7,399 nucleotides of DNA from Marinospirillum sp. (GTDB lineage Bacteria > Pseudomonadota > Gammaproteobacteria > Pseudomonadales > Halomonadaceae), in NCBI GenBank assembly GCA_007116195.1, contig SKIX01000238.1:1-7399 (forward strand). The letters are read 5' to 3'. The notes under the pieces were generated by a model that saw nothing but the letters and a program-made list of their open reading frames with translations, was not told where the DNA came from and did no database searches. Both the position numbers and the translations under genes were made by a program. Positions 1 through 6,091 of this stretch are shown piece after piece; within the stretch, counting starts at the first letter, position 1; each line of letters opens with the position of its first letter.

Positions 1-1470
1 CGCCGCTATGACAATCGTTTAAACCGACTGCGTCAAACCAACAGTGATGATGTTTTTCAAGCGTTTATGAACGCTTTTACGACCAGCATCGACCCCCACA
101 CCAATTATCTAACACCTAGGCGTAGCGACAGTTTCAATATCCAGATGAAGCTTTCACTGGAAGGCATAGGTGCCATGCTGCAAATTGAAAATGAATACAC
201 TCAAGTCGTTAGCCTGGTTCCAGGTGGTCCCGCTGATCGCCAAGGTGAGCTTAAACCCACGGATCGCATCATTGGCGTCGGACAAGATAAAGAAGGTGAA
301 ATAGAAAATGTAATCGGTTGGCGCTTGGATGAAGTTGTTGACCGTATTCGCGGCCCCAAAGGCACCCTGGTGCGCCTTGAAGTTCTCGCTTCCGACAATA
401 CCAATCGTCGCATCATCGAAATCGAACGCAATGCAGTCCAACTCGAAGACCAAGCAGCCAGCAAGCGTATCCTTGAAACCCAGGTTGAAGGTGAAAAGCG
501 CCGCCTAGGTGTGATTGAAATTCCAACCTTCTATCTCGACTTCGAAGGCCAGCGCCGTAATCGGAATGATTATCGCAGCACCACCCGGGATGTGCGCCGC
601 TTAATTGATGAACTCAAAGAGGAAGGCATTGATGGCCTGGTCATAGATCTACGTAACAATGGCGGCGGTGCTTTGCAGGAAGCCAACAGCCTGGTTGGAC
701 TCTTTATTCCACGCGGCCCCGTTGTTCAAGTCAAAGATGCCGACGGCAATGTGCAAATTCTTGGCGCTAATGATGGCCGAGTTCACTACGATGGCCCTCT
801 AGCCGTAGTGATTAACCGTTTATCTGCCTCAGCTTCAGAAATCTTTGCTGGCGCTATCCAGGACTATGGTCGTGGCCTGGTGGTAGGCGAACAGTCATTC
901 GGTAAAGGCACCGTGCAAACCATCCTGGATTTGAGTGAAGGCCAGCTCAAAATAACCCGCGCCAAGTTCTACCGCATCTCTGGCGGCAGCACTCAACACC
1001 GCGGAGTTATTCCTGATATTAGCTTCCCCCCCCTGTTTGACCCTGAACAAATCGGAGAAAGTGCCTCAGCCAGTGCCCTACCCTGGGATCAGGTCAGCCC
1101 GGTCATTCCACCGCGCAACTCAACCATCAAGCAGCGACTTGATGAGTTGCAAGCAAGACACCAAAAGCGTGCTGAAACCGACCCCAACTTTCAATATCTC
1201 AGCGCTCAATCTCAATGGATGCAGCGCCACCAAGGTGTACCTAGCGTTAGCTTGAATCTGCAGCAAAGGCGTTTGGAGCAAGAAAAAGAAGAGCAAGAGC
1301 AGCTGGCTATGGAAAACAGCCGTCGCGAAGGCTTAGGCTTGGAAACGCTCGCCAAACTGGATGAAGAAGAGCCTAGCAATCCTCACGACCGTGAGCCTAC
1401 ACCCCTGGATCTGGCTATTCTAGAGGAAGCAGGCCGCATTTTAATGGACTTTGCTCTCCTCTCAGACTAG
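1..1470 (+). CDS. prc: Tail-specific (C-terminal processing) periplasmic protease Prc/Tsp, 5' end missing
   Basis: A serine protease of the S41A family that degrades periplasmic proteins recognised by their C-terminal tails. The frame is open from base 1, so the gene starts outside the window; 489 residues are visible, and comparison with E. coli Prc (about 680) suggests roughly 150-190 N-terminal residues, including the signal peptide, are missing. The visible order is the end of the helical N-terminal region (with TSIDPHTNYLTPR), a PDZ domain at about residues 48-125 (LEGIGAMLQ, VPGGPADRQG), the S41 catalytic core, and a C-terminal Prc-type domain from about residue 358 (ALPWD onward) with a charged, Gln/Glu-rich stretch. 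The Ser-Lys pair matches E. coli S430/K455: Ser in SASASEIFAG (codon 829-831) and Lys in FGKGTVQ (904-906), 25 residues apart, with the conserved Asp of QDYGR at 862-864. All key residues are intact. It has its own terminator downstream and converges with tpm. The identification is firm. Confidence 0.95.
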   Translation, partial: RRYDNRLNRLRQTNSDDVFQAFMNAFTTSIDPHTNYLTPRRSDSFNIQMKLSLEGIGAMLQIENEYTQVVSLVPGGPADRQGELKPTDRIIGVGQDKEGEIENVIGWRLDEVVDRIRGPKGTLVRLEVLASDNTNRRIIEIERNAVQLEDQAASKRILETQVEGEKRRLGVIEIPTFYLDFEGQRRNRNDYRSTTRDVRRLIDELKEEGIDGLVIDLRNNGGGALQEANSLVGLFIPRGPVVQVKDADGNVQILGANDGRVHYDGPLAVVINRLSASASEIFAGAIQDYGRGLVVGEQSFGKGTVQTILDLSEGQLKITRAKFYRISGGSTQHRGVIPDISFPPLFDPEQIGESASASALPWDQVSPVIPPRNSTIKQRLDELQARHQKRAETDPNFQYLSAQSQWMQRHQGVPSVSLNLQQRRLEQEKEEQEQLAMENSRREGLGLETLAKLDEEEPSNPHDREPTPLDLAILEEAGRILMDFALLSD

Positions 1471-1482
1471 TTCAATTCACGA

Positions 1483-2163
1483 TCAAGCGCCCGCTTGGCG
1501 CGCTTCACAAGCTTCACCCGGCAGCCGACCAAAAGCTGCCGGGCTTTTTCTTTTCAACAAATAAACCTCTTCTATTACACCATCATCGCGTTCCACAGAA
1601 TGCAGCTGCTCTATCTGAAAATTTCCCTGATAAAGCTGTTTGACTTCTTGCTCTGAGATATTAAAGGGTGGCGCTTGACGCGCTTCAACGGCCTGACGAG
1701 TCACCAACAAAATACGCGCACCGGGTTTTAAACACTGAGCAAGAAAAAGAACATAGTTCTGACGCACAGCAGGCGGTAAAGCAACCAATGCAGCTCGATC
1801 ATAAACAGCATCAACCGACCTCAGCATATCTTGACGCAGGTGAAAGACATCCCCCGCAACAAAAATAAGCTGCCCCTGGTAAGCCATGCGCAAACCTTCA
1901 CGCTCTGAAAAGCGAATCGGCTCGTCTCGCGCAGCCAGAAACTCCTCTTGAGCTCGCCGCGACAAGTCAACACCGATTACATCATGGCCTTCGGAAAGCA
2001 ACCAATTCATATCGAGGCTTTTTCCACACAAGGGCACTAGCACTCGTGCTTCGGGCGCTAAGCCCAGCCTGGCCCAAAAGCGCTGCAAATGCGGGTTAAC
2101 CTGAGACTGATGAAAGCCCAGGTCTTCATCACGCCAAACATTTTCCCAGTAAACTCTATCCAC
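1483..2163 (-). CDS. tpm: Thiopurine S-methyltransferase family protein
   Basis: A cytoplasmic SAM-dependent methyltransferase of the TPMT family. Bacterial members methylate thiopurines and, in some Pseudomonas, selenium or tellurium compounds; the natural substrate here is unknown. With the chosen start it is 226 residues. Family signatures are GFHQSQVNP near the N terminus (about 16-24), the SAM-binding VLVPLCGKSLD (41-51), YDRAALVALPP (121-131) and PPF near 165-167. I chose the GTG at 2163 because AGGAGAG lies 5 bases upstream (AGGAG at 7); a longer frame from the GTG at 2187 would add 8 residues but has no ribosome binding site and starts inside a DnaA-box-like sequence. The last 20 residues, after YLLKRK, extend past where family members usually end and coincide with the convergent prc terminator. 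It stands alone on its strand, divergent from miaB. Family is firm, substrate unknown. Confidence 0.9.
   Translation of the reverse strand: MDRVYWENVWRDEDLGFHQSQVNPHLQRFWARLGLAPEARVLVPLCGKSLDMNWLLSEGHDVIGVDLSRRAQEEFLAARDEPIRFSEREGLRMAYQGQLIFVAGDVFHLRQDMLRSVDAVYDRAALVALPPAVRQNYVLFLAQCLKPGARILLVTRQAVEARQAPPFNISEQEVKQLYQGNFQIEQLHSVERDDGVIEEVYLLKRKSPAAFGRLPGEACEARQAGA
1517..1554 (+). terminator. Rho-independent terminator of prc, inside the 3' end of tpm
   Basis: A perfect 9-bp stem pairs CCCGGCAGC (1517-1525) with GCTGCCGGG (1535-1543) around a 9-base loop, and is followed on the plus strand by CTTTTTCTTTT (1544-1554). GC-rich stem plus T tract is the intrinsic terminator form, and it begins 46 bases after the prc stop. 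On the minus strand the stem is followed by TGAAGCTTG, not a T run, so it should stop prc transcripts but not tpm transcripts. The same bases encode residues near the C terminus of the convergent tpm product. Confidence 0.88.
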
Positions 2164-2168
2164 CCAAA

Positions 2169-2175
2169 CTCTCCT
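2169..2175 (-). promoter_or_regulatory. Shine-Dalgarno that sets the tpm start
   Basis: On the minus strand this reads AGGAGAG, followed by TTTGG and then the GTG at 2163-2161. This near-consensus site at ideal spacing lies downstream of the GTG at 2187, so translation from 2187 would have to read through it. It is the main evidence for the shorter N terminus of tpm. Confidence 0.75.
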
Positions 2176-2179
2176 AAAA

Positions 2180-2202
2180 TTATCCACTTATTCTGTGGAT
2201 AA
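2180..2202. promoter_or_regulatory. Inverted pair of DnaA-box-like sequences
   Basis: The plus strand carries TTATCCACT at 2180-2188 (8 of 9 matches to the DnaA box TTATCCACA) and TGTGGATAA at 2194-2202, the exact consensus box on the minus strand. The two form an inverted repeat with 8-bp arms (2180-2187 and 2195-2202) and a 7-base centre. It sits between divergent tpm and miaB, just upstream of the tpm ribosome binding site. The sequence match is seen directly; DnaA binding is inferred. It could instead act only as a hairpin in the tpm leader or be chance. Confidence 0.45.
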
Positions 2203-2218
2203 ACCAGTTAGTTAACTT

Positions 2219-2247
2219 AGAATAACCCCCTACAGTTGGAGTGACCA
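2219..2247 (-). promoter_or_regulatory. Possible sigma-70 promoter for tpm
   Basis: On the minus strand a -35-like TGGTCA (2247-2242, 4 of 6 matches to TTGACA) and a -10-like TATTCT (2224-2219, 4 of 6 matches to TATAAT) are separated by 17 bases. Transcription would start near 2212 and the transcript would carry the DnaA-box palindrome in its leader. The elements are weak and this is a guess from spacing. Confidence 0.22.
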
Positions 2248-2304
2248 GCCCTGTCAGCCAAGTGGTGAAAATTTGCTCACTAGCCCCTGTCCCGCTTACA
2301 CCTG

Positions 2305-2310
2305 TATAAT
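2305..2310 (+). promoter_or_regulatory. Likely -10 element of the miaB operon promoter
   Basis: A perfect TATAAT lies about 37 bases upstream of the TTG start of miaB (42 from the ATG), in the only sizeable non-coding gap before the five-gene run. No good -35 hexamer is found at 16-18 bases upstream; the best-looking TTGCTC (2273-2278) is 26 bases away, too far. If real, the promoter is activator-dependent or weak. Confidence 0.42.
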
Positions 2311-2334
2311 CGCTCCACTTTACCGCACTTCAGC

Positions 2335-2339
2335 AAAGG
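2335..2339 (+). promoter_or_regulatory. Ribosome binding site bearing on the miaB start
   Basis: AAAGG lies 7 bases before the TTG at 2347 and 13 bases before the ATG at 2353. The spacing favours the rarer TTG codon, giving MSMTQATT, but the two candidates differ by only two residues and neither affects a domain. Confidence 0.45.
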
Positions 2340-2346
2340 TTCGTTT

Positions 2347-3708
2347 TTGTCTATGACTCAGGCTACGACAGACACCCAGGTGACTAAAAAACTCTTTATT
2401 AAAACCCACGGCTGCCAAATGAACGAGTATGACTCCTCACGCATGGCCGATCTGCTGGGTGTTTCTCATCAACTCGAACTCACTGATGATGAAACTGAAG
2501 CTGATGTCATTCTGCTTAACACCTGCTCCATTCGCGAAAAAGCACAAGAGAAGGTCTTTCATCAGCTAGGGCGCTGGAAGCAACTCAAGCAGCAAAACCC
2601 AGACCTGCTGATCGGCGTGGGTGGCTGCGTTGCCAGCCAGGAAGGTGATAAATTGCGACAGCGCGCACCCTTTGTTGACCTGGTTTTCGGTCCACAAACG
2701 CTGCACCGTGTACCTGAAATGATTGATGCCAGCCGTAAGCAGAACATACCTCTGGTCGATGTCACCTTTCCAGAAATTGAAAAGTTTGATGCCCTGCCAG
2801 CACAACAGGTTGAGGGCGTTACCGCCTTTGTTTCTATTATGGAAGGCTGCTCAAAATACTGCACCTTCTGCGTCGTGCCCTATACGCGAGGTGAAGAGGT
2901 TTCACGTCCCTTTGAAGCAGTGATGCAAGACATTCAGCACCTGGCTGATCAAGGTGTGCGTGAGGTTAATTTACTCGGTCAAAATGTGAATGCCTATCAA
3001 GGTCAGAACGCTCAGGGTGACTGCATAGATCTAGCGGAATTAATCACCCAAATTGCTCAAATTGAGGGGATCGATCGCATTCGCTTTACCACCTCCCACC
3101 CGGTTGAGTTTTCTGACAGTCTGATTGATGTCTATACCCAGGTTCCGGAACTGGTCAGCCATTTACACCTGCCCGTGCAGTCGGGTTCAAACAAAATTCT
3201 TGCGGCCATGAAGCGCGGCCATACGCGTGAAGACTATATTGAAAAAATGCAGCGCATTCGTGCCAACCGCCCGGATATCAGCTTCTCTTCCGACTTTATT
3301 GTTGGCTTTCCTGGTGAAACAGAAGAAGATTTTGAACAAACTTTGGATTTAATTGAACGCATCGGTTTCGACCTCTCCTTCTCTTTTGTTTATAGTGCCC
3401 GCCCGGGAACACCGGCCGCTGAATTAGCCGATACCACGCCTGAAGCGGTGAAAAAAGAGCGCCTCTATCGCCTACAGGCTTTAATTAATCAACAAACCCA
3501 ACAAATTGCTCGGCGCATGGTTGGTACGCAGCAAAAAATTCTGGTTACCGGCTTAGCCCCTAAAGACCCCGGCCAGTTTTCCGGTCGCACGGAAAATAAT
3601 CGCGTTGTTAATGTCCAGGCCGACAACCCGACAGACTTTATCGGCGACTTTGTTGAGGTCGTGATCGAAGAGGCCTATTCCAACTCCTTAAAAGGACGCC
3701 TTGCCTAA
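2347..3708 (+). CDS. miaB: tRNA-2-methylthio-N6-dimethylallyladenosine synthase MiaB
   Basis: A radical-SAM methylthiotransferase that adds a methylthio group to i6A at position 37 of tRNAs reading UNN codons, after MiaA has made i6A. The 453 residues are normal for the family (E. coli 474). The N-terminal UPF0004 domain shows its three cluster-binding cysteines: C23 in [11 protein letters not shown]60 in NTCSIREKA and C94 in GVGGCVAS. The radical-SAM CxxxCxxC motif is C168, C172 and C175 in [11 protein letters not shown], followed by [13 protein letters not shown] domain closes the protein (about 385-450). [18 protein letters not shown] and the Asn-rich LLGQNVNAY point to MiaB rather than RimO or MtaB. 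The start is ambiguous: TTG at 2347 is 7 bases after AAAGG (2335-2339), while ATG at 2353 is 13 bases after it. First gene of the five-gene unit; its stop shares a base with the next ATG. Confidence 0.96.
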   Translation: MSMTQATTDTQVTKKLFIKTHGCQMNEYDSSRMADLLGVSHQLELTDDETEADVILLNTCSIREKAQEKVFHQLGRWKQLKQQNPDLLIGVGGCVASQEGDKLRQRAPFVDLVFGPQTLHRVPEMIDASRKQNIPLVDVTFPEIEKFDALPAQQVEGVTAFVSIMEGCSKYCTFCVVPYTRGEEVSRPFEAVMQDIQHLADQGVREVNLLGQNVNAYQGQNAQGDCIDLAELITQIAQIEGIDRIRFTTSHPVEFSDSLIDVYTQVPELVSHLHLPVQSGSNKILAAMKRGHTREDYIEKMQRIRANRPDISFSSDFIVGFPGETEEDFEQTLDLIERIGFDLSFSFVYSARPGTPAAELADTTPEAVKKERLYRLQALINQQTQQIARRMVGTQQKILVTGLAPKDPGQFSGRTENNRVVNVQADNPTDFIGDFVEVVIEEAYSNSLKGRLA

Positions 3709-4709
3709 TGACTGAGTCTACTGCGACCCAGCGCTTGGTTCACCTGTATTTACAGCCTCAGGACTCACAGCGCCTGGCCAATTTATGTGGCCTGCAAAAC
3801 GACCACCTCAAGCTGATTGAGCAGCGCCTCGGGGTCAGCCTGCGTAATCGCGGCCATGAGTTTCAAATCAGCGGTGAAGCCCGGCGCGCCAATGTTGCCG
3901 CCAGCCTTTTAGAGCAGCTCTATAAAGACACGGCTAACGAGGAGCTAACGCCCGAAAGCCTGCACCTGCATCTTCAGGAAGCCGGCCTGGAAGCACTGGA
4001 AGAAGAGGGTGTTGAAGCTGGCAACCAACCTATCAGTATTCGCACACCCAAACTCAATATCAAACCCCGCGGCCATAACCAGCAAGCCTATGTGCAAAGT
4101 GTGCGCCAGCAAGATATCAACTTTGGTATCGGCCCAGCGGGTACAGGCAAAACCTATCTAGCGGTTGCCTGTGCGGTTGAAGCCTTAATGAAGGATGAAA
4201 TACGCCGCATCCTGCTGGTTCGTCCTGCGGTTGAAGCAGGCGAAAAACTGGGCTTCTTACCGGGTGATTTGGCGCAAAAAATCGACCCCTATCTGCGTCC
4301 TCTTTATGATGCACTCTACGAAATGCTGGGGTTTGAGCAGGTAACCAAAATGATTGAGCGCAACATCATTGAGGTCGCTCCTCTTGCTTTTATGCGTGGC
4401 CGCACCCTGAACAATGCGTTTGTTATTCTGGATGAAAGCCAAAACACCACGCGCGAGCAAATGAAAATGTTTCTTACACGTATCGGTTTTGGCACCACAG
4501 CCGTCATTACGGGTGATATTACTCAGGTTGACCTGCCCCGTGGCACCCATTCCGGCTTAATTCATGTACTCAAGGTACTTGACCAAGTCAAAGGCATTGG
4601 CATTACCCGCTTTGAAAATCGTGATGTGGTTCGCCACCCACTCGTTCAACGCATCGTTGAAGCCTATGATGCTAGCGAACTAGCCGAAGAGCAGGCCAAA
4701 CACGCATGA
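3708..4709 (+). CDS. ybeZ: PhoH-like P-loop ATPase (YbeZ)
   Basis: A cytoplasmic PhoH-family ATPase, 333 residues (E. coli YbeZ about 346). The family is related to the helicase domain of superfamily 1, and YbeZ is known as a partner of YbeY, so a role in RNA metabolism or ribosome maturation is likely, though its exact reaction is not settled. An N-terminal region of about 115 residues contains a KH-like/RNA-binding-type segment ([20 protein letters not shown]) and is followed by [11 protein letters not shown] and the ATPase core. Walker A is GPAGTGKT at 142-149, Walker B is VILDESQN at 239-246, and [11 protein letters not shown] (267-277) is the conserved segment after it. [17 protein letters not shown] is typical of PhoH. 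The ATG overlaps the miaB stop by one base (TAATG), with AAAGGA at 3691-3696, 11 bases upstream. The 3' end overlaps ybeY by 4 bases. No key residue is missing. Confidence 0.95.
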   Translation: MTESTATQRLVHLYLQPQDSQRLANLCGLQNDHLKLIEQRLGVSLRNRGHEFQISGEARRANVAASLLEQLYKDTANEELTPESLHLHLQEAGLEALEEEGVEAGNQPISIRTPKLNIKPRGHNQQAYVQSVRQQDINFGIGPAGTGKTYLAVACAVEALMKDEIRRILLVRPAVEAGEKLGFLPGDLAQKIDPYLRPLYDALYEMLGFEQVTKMIERNIIEVAPLAFMRGRTLNNAFVILDESQNTTREQMKMFLTRIGFGTTAVITGDITQVDLPRGTHSGLIHVLKVLDQVKGIGITRFENRDVVRHPLVQRIVEAYDASELAEEQAKHA

Positions 4710-5188
4710 ACCCCGTCGTTGATTTGCAGTTAGCCACTCAAGCCAGCTCAGCTTGCCCACAAGCTGATAACTTTACTCACTGGGTTAAACTCGCCCTCTT
4801 GCCAGCCACACCCAAGGCTTGCGAAGTCACTATCCGCCTGGTTGATGAGCAAGAGAGCCAGCAGTTGAACGCCAGCTATCGTGGCAAAGACAAACCAACT
4901 AATGTTTTGTCTTTTCCTTTTGATGCCCCTATTGATTTAATTGAGGCAGGTGAGTTAGCGTTACTAGGCGACCTGGTCATTTGTGCTCCCCTGGTTCTAC
5001 AAGAAGCACAAGCACAACAAAAACAACCCTTGCATCACTGGGCGCACTTGGTTATTCATGGGCTTCTTCACCTTCAAGGTTTAGATCACCAAGAAGAGTC
5101 TGAAGCCGAATACATGGAAGCCCTAGAAACACAACTTCTGGCTCAACTGGGTATTCCTGATCCCTATGCCAGCCCTGACATCCGTTAA
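4706..5188 (+). CDS. ybeY: Endoribonuclease YbeY, 16S rRNA maturation factor
   Basis: A single-strand-specific zinc metallo-endoribonuclease that takes part in 16S rRNA 3'-end processing and 70S ribosome quality control. At 160 residues it matches the family (E. coli 155). The zinc-binding H-x3-H-x5-H is H118, H122 and H128 in [11 protein letters not shown], and the conserved [15 protein letters not shown] is at 58-72, including R59, equivalent to the E. coli residue needed for activity. LLGDLVIC (87-93) is also typical. The N-terminal 25 residues are family-variable. The ATG lies inside the end of ybeZ (ATGA, 4-base overlap) with only a weak AGCAGG upstream (4690-4695), so translation is probably coupled to ybeZ. 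The tight link to ybeZ fits their known partnership. Confidence 0.95.
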   Translation: MNPVVDLQLATQASSACPQADNFTHWVKLALLPATPKACEVTIRLVDEQESQQLNASYRGKDKPTNVLSFPFDAPIDLIEAGELALLGDLVICAPLVLQEAQAQQKQPLHHWAHLVIHGLLHLQGLDHQEESEAEYMEALETQLLAQLGIPDPYASPDIR

Positions 5189-5212
5189 TTAAAGGTTGAT
5201 TCACCGACAGCC

Positions 5213-6091
5213 ATGAACGAAGACCGATCGAGCCGGGGGCAGCCCCCTAAAAACTGGTTTGATAAACTACTCGCTGCTTTTACGACTGAGCCTAAAAATC
5301 GCCAAGAGCTAGTCGATTTCTTAAAGGATGCATCTGAGCGCCAACTGATTGACTATGAAGCCCTAACCGTTATCGAGGGTGCTCTGCAGTTAACGGACAT
5401 GCAGGTGGGTGATGTTATGATTCCTCGCTCGCACATGGTTGTTGTGGGTATCAACGAACAACCCAGTGACTTTCTACCCACCCTTATAGAATCAGCTCAC
5501 TCGCGCTTTCCTGTTATTGGTGAAACCGCTGATGAAGTTTTAGGTATCCTGCTGGCTAAAGATCTACTGCCACTGATCAATGATCCTGAAGCCTTACAAA
5601 ATTTTGATATACGCCAAATTTTACGTCAGGCCACTTTTGTACCTGAATACAAACGCCTCTACTCCATGCTGCGAGAGTTCAGAGAAACCCACAATCACAT
5701 GGCCTTGGTCGTTGATGAGTATGGTGGCACAGCGGGCTTGGTGACCATTGAAGATGTGCTTGAACAAATTGTTGGCGATATTGAAGATGAGCATGATGTA
5801 GAAGAAGAAGCCGATATCCGTGCCGCAGAGCAGGGCCGCTATCTGGTGAAAGCCCTGACCCCCATAGAAGACTTTAATCGCTTTTTTACAAGTGACTTTA
5901 GCGATGATGAGTTTGATACTCTAGGCGGCATTTTGATGCAAAAGTTTGGTCATTTGCCCCGCCGTGGTGAATCGTTAGTCCTGCAAGGGCTGGAGTTTAG
6001 CGTCATCAATGCCGACAATCGGCGAATTCGGCTATTACAAGTACGTAAATTAACTCAGGATGAAATAGCTGCCCTACCCGATGAAGACTAA
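5213..6091 (+). CDS. corC: CorC/YbeX family CBS-domain protein (magnesium/cobalt efflux related)
   Basis: A cytoplasmic CBS-pair protein named from its association with Mg/Co efflux in Salmonella; E. coli YbeX has also been tied to ribosome metabolism with YbeY. It is 292 residues, as in E. coli, and has no membrane segment, unlike the CorB/HlyC-type DUF21 proteins. After an N-terminal segment with EPKNRQELVDFLKDA (26-40), a first CBS domain runs from about 66 to 125 (VGDVMIPRSHM, FPVIGE, VLGILLAKDLL) and a second from about 132 to 190 (MALVVDEYGGTAGLVTIEDV). The CorC_HlyC C-terminal domain runs from about 206 to 284 (FDTLGGILMQKFGHLPRRGE). The gap to ybeY is 24 bases. AAAGG (5191-5195) is 17 bases before the ATG, too far for a good site, and no nearby in-frame alternative exists. 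Confidence 0.93.
   Translation: MNEDRSSRGQPPKNWFDKLLAAFTTEPKNRQELVDFLKDASERQLIDYEALTVIEGALQLTDMQVGDVMIPRSHMVVVGINEQPSDFLPTLIESAHSRFPVIGETADEVLGILLAKDLLPLINDPEALQNFDIRQILRQATFVPEYKRLYSMLREFRETHNHMALVVDEYGGTAGLVTIEDVLEQIVGDIEDEHDVEEEADIRAAEQGRYLVKALTPIEDFNRFFTSDFSDDEFDTLGGILMQKFGHLPRRGESLVLQGLEFSVINADNRRIRLLQVRKLTQDEIAALPDED

Noticed and set aside
154..464. Minus-strand open frames inside prc
   Set aside because: They lie opposite a clearly conserved PDZ/protease coding frame, show no recognisable family and no ribosome binding context; shadows of the real gene.
1485..1505. Second hairpin AAGCGC/GCGCTT near the tpm stop, as a tpm terminator
   Set aside because: The stem is only 6 bp with a 9-base loop and has no T run on the minus strand after it, so it does not meet the intrinsic terminator form.
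1668..1868. Plus-strand open frame opposite tpm
   Set aside because: It overlaps the core methyltransferase motifs on the other strand and shows no family features.
2264..2281. CRP-like symmetric site (GTGA ... TCAC) upstream of miaB
   Set aside because: The arms at 2265-2268 and 2277-2280 are separated by 8 bases, not the 6 of a CRP site, and flanking bases do not fit TGTGA/TCACA.
2164..2346. Possible small RNA or riboswitch in the tpm-miaB gap
   Set aside because: Apart from the DnaA-box palindrome and promoter elements, I see no terminator-like hairpin with a T tract and no known riboswitch core.
4117..4550. Minus-strand open frames inside ybeZ
   Set aside because: They oppose the conserved Walker A/B region of the ATPase and have low-complexity or odd composition; shadows.
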